DNA of 10,252 bases from Variovorax sp. (GCA_028292835.1 JAQGLP010000453.1:1-10252), one strand, 5' to 3'; shown: positions 1 through 7,270, counted from the first letter of the stretch. Notes: generated by a model not told the origin, from the sequence alone. Numbers and translations are program-made.

Positions 1-852
1 CGCATCAACGCGGCCGGGCGGCTGGCCGACATGACCATCGGCATCGAATGCCTGCTGACCGACGACGCGGGGCGCGCCGACGAGCTGGCGCGCGCGCTCG
101 ACGGCATCAACCGCGAGCGCCGCACCATCGAGGGCGGCATGCGCGAGCAGGCGCAGCTGCTGGCCGAATCGCTGTTCGGCGACGAGGCGGTCCCGCCCCC
201 CGCCATCAGCGTGTTCGATGCCGGATTCCACGAGGGCGTGGTCGGCATCGTCGCCTCGCGCCTGAAGGAGCGGTTTCACCGCCCGACCTTCGTGTTCGCG
301 GCCAGCGGTGCGCCCGGCAAGGAGCGCGAGCTCAAGGGCTCGGGCCGCTCAATCCCGGGTTTTCATTTGCGCGACGCGCTCGACCTCGTGGCCAAGCGCC
401 ACCCGGGCGTGCTGCTGCGCTTCGGCGGCCACGCCATGGCGGCGGGCTGCACCGTGGCCGCCGAGCATTTCGAGACTTTCAAGGGCGCGCTGGCGCAGGT
501 CGCCACCGAATGGCTCGACGCCGCGGCGCTCACCCGCCAGCTCGACACCGACGGGCCGCTGGCGGCCGAGTACCTGCGCGTGGACCTGGTCGACACGCTG
601 CACCGCGAGGTCTGGGGCCAGGGCTTCGCCCCGCCCACCTTCAGCGAGGAGGTCGAGGTGGTGTCGCAGCGGCTGGTCGGCGAGAAGCACCTCTCGCTCA
701 AGCTCAGGCACAAGGGCCAGCCGGTGGACGGCATCTGGTTCGGCCACACCGACCCCCTGCCCGCGCGCGTGACGCTGGCGTTCCGGCTCGACGCCGACGA
801 GTGGCAGGGCGCGCGGCGCGTGCGCTTCCTGGTGGAAGGGGCGCAGCGCTAG
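1..852 (+). CDS. recJ: Single-stranded-DNA-specific exonuclease RecJ, C-terminal part (5' truncated by window)
   Basis: RecJ is the 5'-to-3' single-strand DNA exonuclease of RecF-pathway recombination and mismatch or base-excision repair, acting in the cytoplasm. The frame is open from base 1 and begins with RINAAGRLAD, the conserved RecJ segment at the end of the DHH core, so the ATG at 31 is internal and not the start. The DHHA1 part follows, with GFHEGVVGIVASRLKE (about 75-90 residues into the visible part), the KGSGRS motif and the nucleic-acid-binding GGHAMAAG motif. The OB-fold tail begins near WGQGFAPPTF. About 283 residues are visible, roughly half of a typical 560-580-residue RecJ; the DHH metal-binding motifs lie outside the window. 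The gene ends at TAG 850-852, convergent with the porin gene 32 bases away. Very GC-rich codon use fits a resident housekeeping gene. Identification is firm. Confidence 0.95.
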   Translation, partial: RINAAGRLADMTIGIECLLTDDAGRADELARALDGINRERRTIEGGMREQAQLLAESLFGDEAVPPPAISVFDAGFHEGVVGIVASRLKERFHRPTFVFAASGAPGKERELKGSGRSIPGFHLRDALDLVAKRHPGVLLRFGGHAMAAGCTVAAEHFETFKGALAQVATEWLDAAALTRQLDTDGPLAAEYLRVDLVDTLHREVWGQGFAPPTFSEEVEVVSQRLVGEKHLSLKLRHKGQPVDGIWFGHTDPLPARVTLAFRLDADEWQGARRVRFLVEGAQR

Positions 853-856
853 CCGC

Positions 857-872
857 GCCTTTCGCGAAGGGC
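857..872. terminator. Possible bidirectional terminator hairpin between recJ and the porin gene
   Basis: GCCTTT and AAGGGC form a 6-bp stem (one G-T wobble) around a CGCG loop, in the 32-base gap between two converging stop codons. There is no T-run on either side, so an intrinsic terminator is only suggested by position. Confidence 0.3.
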
Positions 873-884
873 TCGCCCGGCCGG

Positions 885-2264
885 TCAGAACTCCGCGTGC
901 AACCGCACCGAGGCCGTGTTGACCGGTCCGCGGTCGGCGTTGTAGGCCGGATTGCGGATGCGCTGGAAGCCCACCATCACGGTGTAGCCGGAACGAGGGC
1001 CTTTGCCGAAACCGAACTCGTAGTAAGTCTCCACGATGGACTCGGGCCTGTAGCGCAGCAACGCCCCATCGCCGATGAAAAACCCGAGGCCGCCGGCCGC
1101 CAGGTACTCGCGGTGCGGGCCGGAAAGCCCGTTGCGCGCCCAGGCGATGCCCAGGGTGTCCTTCGGCCGCCCCCAGCGCGCACCGCCGATCACCGCCCCC
1201 GTCGAAAACGAGCGGTCGATCTCGGCGAAGGAAAAGGTCTCGGTCCGCCCGTCATGGCGCCCCCACCGCGCGAACACGCCGCTCGTGTCGTCGATGGCCT
1301 GCTCGAGGTTGATGCCCCAGCCCGTCTTGCTCTGCTGGCGGCGGACCAGGGCCACATCGGGCGTGGTGCCCGTGGCGGCGGCCAGGAGGTTGGCATCCTG
1401 GAACGCCCCCATCACGGCCGTGTTGCGATAGAGCAGGAACCGGGCACGCCCCGGCTGGTCGCCCGCCTTCCAGCCGCGCTCGACTTCGACCTGATCGCCA
1501 TGGTGGCGTTTGAGGGCCCAGTCGAGCTTGAGGCCGTTCGATTCCTTCGGCTCCATCAGGCGGCCGGCGCGCACCGCCCAGTCGCCGTCGAAATACTCCA
1601 GCGCCGCGCCCCACGAATAGCCGCGCGCATCGGACGCGTAGTCGTAGGCACCGTGCATGAGCAGCGCCCAGTTGAGGAAGCGCGTGCGCCCGTCGTGCGC
1701 ATAGGTGTTCTGATCGAAGATGTCGGAGCCGGCGAAGTTGCCGGCCGTCAGCACCAGCCGGCGCTGGTCGCGCGAGCCGGGCAACTGGTTGGCGTCGGAC
1801 TCGACCTCTTCGGTGCCGCCGCCCAGCCCCCAGGTCTTGCGCACGAAAGCGCGGGCCCGGTAGATGACGGGGTTGGTGCCGGCCGTCTTCTGCAGTTCGC
1901 TGTTGGTCAGGCCTCCCAGGCCCACCAGCCGCGACATCGGCAGGCCCTGCACCACTTCCGGATTGAAATAGAACTCCAGGTCCCGCACCGGGCGCCATCC
2001 GACGAACACGGTCGATGTGAACGAGTAGCTGTGCTCGGGCTGCGGACTCAGGCTGTTCGGCCCGGAGTAGGCAGCGCGAAAACCCGGCTTGCGCTGAAAG
2101 ATATAGGTGGCTTGCCCGTGGACTTCGAAATCCGACGCGGGAGCGATCGACTCCGCCGGGCCGTCCTGGGAGGAGGCCATCTCGGCGGCCTGGCCCGGTG
2201 TGCAGGCGAGCGTCATGCCCAGAAAAAAGAGATGCGCAGTCACGCGCGCCCAAGGGAAAGTCAT
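885..2264 (-). CDS. Carbohydrate-selective outer-membrane porin, OprB-like
   Basis: A 459-residue outer-membrane beta-barrel resembling the OprB carbohydrate porin family, which lets sugars diffuse across the outer membrane. The chosen ATG at 2264 gives a clean signal peptide: MTFPWARVTAHLFFLGMT then a stretch ending TPGQAA, with cleavage likely before EMASS. The mature chain starts with FEVHGQATYIFQRKPGF, a family-like first strand. It has repeated aromatic, amphipathic strands (FYFNPEVVQG, WALLMHGAYDY, YYEFGFGKG) and closes with the family-typical QRIRNPAYNADRGPV and a C-terminal Phe (RLHAEF), the BAM signal. The reading frame stays open upstream to an ATG at 2378, but that extension would bury the signal peptide and is Arg/Cys-rich, so it is rejected. 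No strong Shine-Dalgarno is visible before 2264. It stands alone, downstream of tRNA-Ser and convergent with recJ. The substrate cannot be read from sequence; the family call is strong. Confidence 0.88.
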   Translation of the reverse strand: MTFPWARVTAHLFFLGMTLACTPGQAAEMASSQDGPAESIAPASDFEVHGQATYIFQRKPGFRAAYSGPNSLSPQPEHSYSFTSTVFVGWRPVRDLEFYFNPEVVQGLPMSRLVGLGGLTNSELQKTAGTNPVIYRARAFVRKTWGLGGGTEEVESDANQLPGSRDQRRLVLTAGNFAGSDIFDQNTYAHDGRTRFLNWALLMHGAYDYASDARGYSWGAALEYFDGDWAVRAGRLMEPKESNGLKLDWALKRHHGDQVEVERGWKAGDQPGRARFLLYRNTAVMGAFQDANLLAAATGTTPDVALVRRQQSKTGWGINLEQAIDDTSGVFARWGRHDGRTETFSFAEIDRSFSTGAVIGGARWGRPKDTLGIAWARNGLSGPHREYLAAGGLGFFIGDGALLRYRPESIVETYYEFGFGKGPRSGYTVMVGFQRIRNPAYNADRGPVNTASVRLHAEF

Positions 2265-2294
2265 GGCTTGTGGGTCGTTTTTGCGCGGCAGGAA

Positions 2295-2316
2295 CGGCGC
2301 CGCCACCGAGGCGCCG
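2295..2316. repeat. Inverted repeat in the porin 5' leader
   Basis: CGGCGCC (2295-2301) and GGCGCCG (2310-2316) form a perfect 7-bp stem with an 8-base loop, about 30 bases upstream of the porin ATG on the - strand. It could be an mRNA leader hairpin or an operator. The region is so GC-rich that chance is also possible. Confidence 0.35.
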
Positions 2317-2472
2317 CAAGGGCAGCATCGCACCCCGTCATGACGCCGCCGTGACCTCAACGCATCACTGTGCGGCATCCCGTATCGCGGCTCCGATTCG
2401 ACCTGGCCAGCCCGGGCGGGCCAGCAAGGGCATGGGAGTCGCTCATCGCGCGGTAGAAAAAGGAAGATCGTC

Positions 2473-2560
2473 TGGCGGAGACTGTGAGATTCGAACTCAC
2501 GGACGGTTGCCCGTCGGCAGTTTTCAAGACTGCTGGTTTAAACCACTCACCCAAGTCTCC
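2473..2560 (-). tRNA. tRNA-Ser, anticodon UGA
   Basis: An 88-base class II tRNA including an encoded CCA end. Read on the - strand, the acceptor stem is GGAGACT/AGTCTCC. The anticodon stem is GCAGT/ACTGC around the loop CTTGAAA, with anticodon TGA (complement of 2524-2526), which reads UCA and other UCN codons. The long variable arm pairs GACGG with CCGTC, as expected for serine. The T arm is GTGAG-TTCGAAT-CTCAC. The discriminator is G, followed by CCA at 2475-2473. All stems are intact, so it should be functional. The short open frame running over it in the same direction (2357-2554) is an artefact. The 208 bases between this tRNA and the porin start contain no gene; they hold a CTTCCTTTTTCT run just after the tRNA and a 6-bp CTGGCC/GGCCAG hairpin at 2403-2424. 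Confidence 0.97.
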
Positions 2561-2569
2561 GGAGGCGCG

Positions 2570-2575
2570 ATTTTA
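2570..2575 (-). promoter_or_regulatory. Putative -10 element of the tRNA-Ser promoter
   Basis: On the - strand TAAAAT lies 9 bases before the tRNA 5' end, in an otherwise GC-rich stretch, close to the sigma70 -10 consensus. A TTGAAC is present further upstream (2602-2597), but the 21-base spacer is too long for a standard -35 element. The -35 contribution is therefore uncertain. Confidence 0.45.
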
Positions 2576-2625
2576 GGCGATGCCCGACGCGCGCCCGTTC
2601 AAAGCCCGTTTGGAACAAGGATCCG

Positions 2626-2640
2626 GCGCAGAGTCTGCGC
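2626..2640. repeat. Perfect 7-1-7 inverted repeat between the operon end and tRNA-Ser
   Basis: GCGCAGA and TCTGCGC are perfect reverse complements around a single central G. As RNA it would fold as GCGCAG/CTGCGC with a 3-base loop. It lies about 85 bases after the ABM-gene stop and about 65 bases before tRNA-Ser, so it may help terminate the upstream operon or bind a protein. No T-run follows. Confidence 0.35.
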
Positions 2641-2655
2641 AGCAGCAGGCAGCCC

Positions 2656-2678
2656 AGGACGATAGCGATCGTGGTCCT
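2656..2678 (-). terminator. Possible terminator hairpin of the molybdenum hydroxylase operon
   Basis: An interrupted hairpin: AGGA/TCCT outer and CGAT/ATCG inner stems around AGCG, with a small TGG bulge. It lies about 47 bases after the stop of the last operon gene. It has no T-run, so it is weak as an intrinsic terminator. Confidence 0.25.
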
Positions 2679-2724
2679 GAGGACGCCGGGCCTCTGCTCA
2701 TCGTCTCGCACTCGCCGTATCGGC

Positions 2725-3699
2725 TCAGTGCAATCTCGAAAACACCAGCAGGCACGCCGCGTAAATCCCCAGGATCATCGCAACGCCCTTGCGGTTGACG
2801 CGGGTCACATCTTCCGCGGCCGGTTGCAGCCACCAGCCGAAGCGTGCGCAAACCCAGGGCACCAGGAAGTTCAACAAAAGCACGCTGGCGACATTGCCAA
2901 AAAATAATGCCAGCCAAAACGGCATGCCCATACCTTTCATGAGCACCGGCTCCTGGACCCAGAGGCCGAAGAGGAACACCACTGGGTACAGCATCAGCAG
3001 CACCAGCATATTCTGCTTCCAGGGGGGCGGCGCGGCCCTGCCCGTCGTGCCGCCTGCCGGAAACCATTGGTCAAAACCCGTATGCACGATTCGGGCGCGC
3101 ACGTCTTCACTCAATGCCTCCCCTTCGGGCAGCAATTTCAGCCGCTCGGAAGACTTCATCCATTTATCGAGGTTGACGTCCGAATCGAAGCGAACGATGG
3201 CCACCCAGCTTTCCTGCACGCCGGGCACGGGCGCCTCGGTCCGGCAGCCCTGGAAGCCGGGCGCCTTGGCCTGGACCGCAGCCATGCGACGCTCCCAGGC
3301 CCGATAAGCCATCTCCTGACCCGGCCTGACGCGGGTCGAGATCACCGCCGAGGCCGGCGAGGGAAGCACCCCGGTGTTGCCATCTTGAATGAGGTGGATA
3401 TCGTCATTGCCCACCAACAGGTGCTGCACGCCCTCGAGGAGATTGGCGCGGAGTTCCGAACGCAGCCATTGCTGCGCGGCGGCGGTGCTTGAAAAGCGCT
3501 GCACGATCACCCAGTCGACCTGGGCCGGCGGGCTGGGAGGCAGGACCTTCTGGTCCAGGAAACCTGCCTGGCGGGAAATCGTGGCGATGACCGATTCCTG
3601 CCAGATGGCAAACTCGACGTCCCGGCCCGGCACAATCCGGGTTTGCGTCACGATGCTGACTGCATCGGCCCTTCCTTCAGCAGCAGCAAGGGTGTTCAT
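2725..3699 (-). CDS. Tandem ABM-domain protein with three C-terminal transmembrane helices
   Basis: A 324-residue protein of the antibiotic biosynthesis monooxygenase (ABM, dimeric alpha-beta barrel) superfamily. There are two tandem domains: residues about 13-105 (VSIVTQTRIVPGRDVEFAIW, then QAGFLDQKVLPP and WVIVQRFSS) and about 116-205 (SAVISTRVRPGQEMAYRAWE, then APGFQGCRTEAP and WVAIVRFDS). The second copy repeats the layout of the first. A proline-rich linker (about 210-228) leads to three hydrophobic helices at about 230-248, 260-285 and 305-322. There is no N-terminal signal, so the ABM domains probably face the cytoplasm. ABM proteins include cofactor-free oxygenases, haem-degrading enzymes and many of unknown activity; no catalytic set can be assigned here. 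The ATG overlaps the TGA of the hydroxylase gene (ATGA, 3699-3696) and has no clear Shine-Dalgarno, so translation is probably coupled. Fold call strong, function unknown. Confidence 0.85.
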   Translation of the reverse strand: MNTLAAAEGRADAVSIVTQTRIVPGRDVEFAIWQESVIATISRQAGFLDQKVLPPSPPAQVDWVIVQRFSSTAAAQQWLRSELRANLLEGVQHLLVGNDDIHLIQDGNTGVLPSPASAVISTRVRPGQEMAYRAWERRMAAVQAKAPGFQGCRTEAPVPGVQESWVAIVRFDSDVNLDKWMKSSERLKLLPEGEALSEDVRARIVHTGFDQWFPAGGTTGRAAPPPWKQNMLVLLMLYPVVFLFGLWVQEPVLMKGMGMPFWLALFFGNVASVLLLNFLVPWVCARFGWWLQPAAEDVTRVNRKGVAMILGIYAACLLVFSRLH

Positions 3700-6422
3700 G
3701 GGGCGGATGAGGTCCGGTCAGGAGCGCGGACCAGCTGGTCGAAAATGCGGTCGGGTGTCAGCGGCAGGTGCGCAAAGCGGACACCGGTCGCATCCTTCAC
3801 CGCGTTCGCAATCGCGGGCGCTACCGGATTGATGGCGCACTCTCCCTGCGCCTTGGCGCCCAGCGGCCCGATCGTGTCATAAGTATCGGCAAAAAATATC
3901 TCGCTGCGCGGCGTATCCGCAAATGCCGGTATATGGTAATTGCGCAGCGCGGCGTTGAGCATCTTGCCCTTGTCGTCGTAGACCATGTGCTCTGTCAGGG
4001 CCCAACCCACTCCCATGGCAATGGCACCATCGATTTGCCCGCGGCATTGCATCGGGTTGATCAAACGACCGATATCCGCGGCATGGACACTGCGCAAGAT
4101 GCGGATTTCGCCGGTTATCTGGTGGACCGCCAGCCTGATGCCCTGTACGTTGAAGGCCGTGGTCCGTGGTGACAGGTAGGCCTTGCGCTTGGCTTCAAAG
4201 CGGTGGCCGTCGGCGATGCCCAAGGCGTACAGCTCGGGCAGCGGAATGCGGTGATCTCCAGACCTCACGAAGCCTTCCTGCAAGCTCCAGGCCGACGCTT
4301 CCGTGCCGGTATGGCGGGCGGTGTAGCCAAGGATGTTTTCTGCCAGCGCGGCGGCTGTCAGCGCCACGCTCTGGCCGGCAACCACAGTGCCGGTGCTGGC
4401 AAAGGTTCCGGTGTCGTAGGGCGTGAGATCGGTGTCGGCGTTGATGATTTCGATGTGGTCCGCGCGGCAGTTCAGAAGGGAAGCCGCAATTTGCCTGTGA
4501 GACGTGACGGAGCCATTGCCCATTTCGGTCGAACCCACCGCAAGGTGGTAGCTGCCGTCAGCCCGCATGGCGATGACGGCGCCGGAGCGATGCTCTGTCG
4601 GGGGCCCGCAATCGAGCATGGCAAGTGCCACGCCGGTGCCCTGCTTCCAGTCTGTGCCCTCGGGCATGGGCAGGCCACCTTCCTTGGCCAGGCTTTGCTC
4701 GACCAGGTCCATGCACTGGTCCAGGCCATAGCTGCCGAAGCTGACGTCGGAAGGGTCTTTCCAGACCGATTCCATCCAGTCGCCGGGCTTGACCATGTTG
4801 AGCCGTCGAATCGTGAACGGGTCGATGCCCAGTTGCTCCGCCAGTTCGTCCATAGCGCATTCGAGGGCAAAGGTCGTCTGCGAGGCGCCATAGCCGCGAA
4901 AGCCACCGCCCGGCATCATGTTGGTGTAGACGGCAAAACCGTCGGCCTTCTTGTTTTGGCAGCGATAAACCGTCATCGGATTGCCAAGGGCCGCCGCCAG
5001 CGTTTCGCTGCCGTGCGAGCCGTAGGCGCCGGTGTTGGACACGACACGCAGGTCGATGGCGGTCAGCAGGCCTTCCTGGGTGGCGCCGAGTTTGACGTGG
5101 GTCGTCATCTGGTGCCGGGTGGAGGCGCCGATGAACTGCTCCTCGCGCATGAACTCCCATTTGACGGGCCGGCCGGTCTTCAGGCTGGCCAGTACGCACA
5201 GGTCTTCCGAATTCATCTCCTGGTTGCCGCCTAAACCGCCGCCCACGCGTTCGGTAAAAACATGCAGGTCGGCGGCATTGATGCCGAAAATGTAGGCCAG
5301 CTTCTGGCGTGTGATGAAGGGGGCCTGCGAACTGGTCCGCACGTGCATGCGGCCGTCTTCGCCCGTCCAGACGATGGAGCCGTGCGTTTCGAGATGGACG
5401 TGCTGGACGCGCGATGTCGAATAGGTCTTTTCATGCACCGCGTAGGCCGCATCGAGGCCGGTCTTCACGCTGCCGACCTCGCCCTTGATGTTGACAAAGA
5501 TATTGCCTTTCGACGCGGTGCCCTTTTCATGCAGTACCGGTGCCCCGGGTTTCATGGCCAGTTCGGGATCGAATACGGCAGGCAATATTTCGTAGTCGAT
5601 CTTGACCAGGCGGCAGGCGGCCTCGGCGGCGGCTTCGGTTTCCGCGACCACGGCGACCAGGCGCTGACCGACAAAACGTGCGACGTCGTCCAGCACATAG
5701 GTGTCGTCCGGGTCCACCAGGTGGTCTTCATGCGTGGCGGAGCTGAAGAGGCGACGTGGCGCGTCTTCCCAGGTCAGCACGGCCACGACGCCGGGACAGG
5801 CCAGGGCCTCGCTGCGATCAATGCTGCGCAGTCTGGCGTGGGCGTGCGGCGAACGCACGACCTTCAGGTGCAGCAGACCTGCAAACCGCTTTTCAGCGTC
5901 CATGGTGTAGTGCGCTTCGCCGACCACGATACCGGGACCGAAAGGATTGCCGAGGCTGGCGCCACAGGCTTGCCCGGCGATATCCGCCTGGGCGGATCGG
6001 GTGCCCCTGATGGCGTCCTCGATGCTGCGGTAGCCCGTGCAGCGGCACAGGTTGCCTTTCAGCGAACGGGGAAGATCGGCCCGTCGGGCGTCGTCAAAGG
6101 TGGAGGCCGTCATGATCATGCCGGCCGTGCAGAAGCCGCACTGAAATGCGTTCGCATCAAGGAAGGCCTGCTGCAGCGGATGCAGTTGCTCGCCTTGGGC
6201 CAATCCCTCGATCGTGGTCACTTCGCGGCCCTCGGCGCGGAAGGCCGGCATCAGGCAGGAGTGAATGGGTTTGCCGTCCAGCAACACGGTGCACGCACCG
6301 CAGTCCCCCTGATCGCAACCCTTCTTGACTCCCGTCATGCCCTGCTCGCGCAAAAACGTGCGCAAGCATTGCCCAGGGGTCGGTTGGGCCACGAAAGTCC
6401 GGCCGTTGATTTTGTAGCTCAT
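3696..6422 (-). CDS. Fused [2Fe-2S] / molybdopterin-binding subunit, xanthine dehydrogenase family hydroxylase
   Basis: A 908-residue molybdenum hydroxylase in which the iron-sulfur subunit is fused to the Moco subunit. Residues 1-80 form a plant-type ferredoxin domain with C36, C41, C44 and C56. Residues 85-140 form the second [2Fe-2S] domain with C95, C98, C126 and C128 (QCGFC and LCRCTGYRSI). From about 165 on is the Moco part: HLETHGS (343-349), GGGLGGN (394-400), GGGFRGYGASQ (505-515), EMGNGSVTSH (633-642) and GAKAQGE (855-861), whose E861 is the expected catalytic base. The usual GGGFGGK-E is GGGLGGN-Q here, so the purine-binding Glu of xanthine dehydrogenases is missing, while the FRG arginine (R509) is kept. 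Length and order resemble Desulfovibrio aldehyde oxidoreductase and E. coli XdhD. A GGAG Shine-Dalgarno (6433-6430) lies 7 bases before the ATG, and the upstream FAD gene overlaps by ATGA. It likely hydroxylates an aldehyde or N-heterocycle; the substrate is unknown. Confidence 0.93.
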   Translation of the reverse strand: MSYKINGRTFVAQPTPGQCLRTFLREQGMTGVKKGCDQGDCGACTVLLDGKPIHSCLMPAFRAEGREVTTIEGLAQGEQLHPLQQAFLDANAFQCGFCTAGMIMTASTFDDARRADLPRSLKGNLCRCTGYRSIEDAIRGTRSAQADIAGQACGASLGNPFGPGIVVGEAHYTMDAEKRFAGLLHLKVVRSPHAHARLRSIDRSEALACPGVVAVLTWEDAPRRLFSSATHEDHLVDPDDTYVLDDVARFVGQRLVAVVAETEAAAEAACRLVKIDYEILPAVFDPELAMKPGAPVLHEKGTASKGNIFVNIKGEVGSVKTGLDAAYAVHEKTYSTSRVQHVHLETHGSIVWTGEDGRMHVRTSSQAPFITRQKLAYIFGINAADLHVFTERVGGGLGGNQEMNSEDLCVLASLKTGRPVKWEFMREEQFIGASTRHQMTTHVKLGATQEGLLTAIDLRVVSNTGAYGSHGSETLAAALGNPMTVYRCQNKKADGFAVYTNMMPGGGFRGYGASQTTFALECAMDELAEQLGIDPFTIRRLNMVKPGDWMESVWKDPSDVSFGSYGLDQCMDLVEQSLAKEGGLPMPEGTDWKQGTGVALAMLDCGPPTEHRSGAVIAMRADGSYHLAVGSTEMGNGSVTSHRQIAASLLNCRADHIEIINADTDLTPYDTGTFASTGTVVAGQSVALTAAALAENILGYTARHTGTEASAWSLQEGFVRSGDHRIPLPELYALGIADGHRFEAKRKAYLSPRTTAFNVQGIRLAVHQITGEIRILRSVHAADIGRLINPMQCRGQIDGAIAMGVGWALTEHMVYDDKGKMLNAALRNYHIPAFADTPRSEIFFADTYDTIGPLGAKAQGECAINPVAPAIANAVKDATGVRFAHLPLTPDRIFDQLVRAPDRTSSAP

Positions 6423-7270
6423 GCCAGTGCTCCGGATTGGGCTTGCAGGGGCTGCGCGGCCAGTTCTGCGCGAATTTCTTCGGCATAGTGATAGGTCATG
6501 TGGCGTTTGTAGGCCGGCGTTCCGTTCACATCGTCGAACCAGCCGTCCGCCGGGATGGCGTGGTCCAGCGCATGACGCAGTGCGGCCGCAGAAACACCCT
6601 CGGGCATGCGGATCTGGACCGGACGCCGCGTCGCCGCCGTGACCGTCAGCACCATCTCGCCGCCCCGGTGCGCCTGAGTGCCCACCAGGAGTGCGGCCGA
6701 ACGGCCCAGGTGCGTCAGCGTGGCGCGGCGCAGGGCAAAACGTTTTTTTAGCGAACTGGCAGGCAAATGGATGCTGCGCAGCAATTCGCCAGGCTCGAGG
6801 ATGTTGCGGTTGTTATCCACGACGAAGTCGACGGCGCTGACTTCGCGAGAGCCGCCGTTGCGTGCGAGCAGGGTCAGACGCCCCTCCAGCGCCACCGTCA
6901 GCGAGGTGATGGCGCCTGCCGGCAGCGACATGCAGATGTTGCCACCGGCGGTGGCCGCATTCCATATCTTGAATGACGCAAGCAGGCATTCGCAGCATGC
7001 GCCGATCAGCGGCACGGCGGTCCATGAAGCGTCGCCCCTGAAAGCGTAGAGATCGGCAATGCTGCAGGTCGCTGCAATGTCAAGACCTTGGGGGGTGGGC
7101 GTGAGCGCGGGCCAGCCCAGGCCGACCAGGTCGATCAGCGTATGCAGGTTCACCTGCGGCTCCGAAAAGAGCCATGTGCCGCCGGCGAGCCAGGCATCGC
7201 CTGCCCGCCATTGGTGAATCTCTTCCGAAGAGGAGGGGCGCTTGATTGAAGTAATTGTGTTGATGTTCAA
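6419..7270 (-). CDS. FAD-binding subunit of the molybdenum hydroxylase (TTG start)
   Basis: A 283-residue flavoprotein subunit of the CO dehydrogenase/xanthine dehydrogenase medium-subunit family. It takes electrons from the [2Fe-2S] centres of the next gene product and passes them to NAD+ or another acceptor. The FAD-binding motifs are AGGTW (29-33, in WLAGGTWLF) and TAGGN (107-111, in NAATAGGNICMSLP). The C-terminal part contains the family-like AYKRHMTYH segment (253-261). The start is placed at TTG 7270 because AGGGG (7284-7280) precedes it by 9 bases and homology-like sequence begins right there. The open frame extends to an ATG at 7534, but that extra sequence looks non-coding. ACCEC (91-95) is an unusual Cys cluster just before the second FAD motif. 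The stop overlaps the next ATG (ATGA, 6422-6419). E. coli YgfM beside XdhD is the nearest named arrangement. Family call is strong; start is good but not certain. Confidence 0.87.
   Translation of the reverse strand: MNINTITSIKRPSSSEEIHQWRAGDAWLAGGTWLFSEPQVNLHTLIDLVGLGWPALTPTPQGLDIAATCSIADLYAFRGDASWTAVPLIGACCECLLASFKIWNAATAGGNICMSLPAGAITSLTVALEGRLTLLARNGGSREVSAVDFVVDNNRNILEPGELLRSIHLPASSLKKRFALRRATLTHLGRSAALLVGTQAHRGGEMVLTVTAATRRPVQIRMPEGVSAAALRHALDHAIPADGWFDDVNGTPAYKRHMTYHYAEEIRAELAAQPLQAQSGALA

Noticed and set aside
48..2354. A 768-codon open frame on the + strand across recJ and antisense to the porin
   Set aside because: It is a frame shadow of recJ and the porin with Arg/Ala/Pro-rich composition; both real genes have clear family motifs.
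2265..2378. N-terminal extension of the porin to an ATG at 2378
   Set aside because: It would bury a clear signal peptide and encodes Arg/Cys-rich sequence.
2403..2424. CTGGCC/GGCCAG hairpin downstream of tRNA-Ser as a terminator
   Set aside because: A 10-base loop, no T-run, and about 50 bases past the tRNA end; chance is likely in this GC-rich stretch.
2357..2554. 65-codon frame on the - strand
   Set aside because: It lies over the intact tRNA-Ser gene.
2473..2560. tRNA-Ser as the attachment site of an integrated island containing the hydroxylase operon
   Set aside because: The operon is on the 5' side of the tRNA, no integrase gene is present and no repeat of the tRNA 3' end was found in the window.
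5262..6488. 408-codon + strand frame antisense to the hydroxylase gene (and a 343-codon one at 4203-5234)
   Set aside because: Antisense shadows caused by GC-rich codon bias; no recognisable domain.
6743..6749. Run of seven A (on the coding strand) in the FAD gene as a programmed slippage site
   Set aside because: The frame continues normally with family-like sequence to the stop; no alternative product makes sense.
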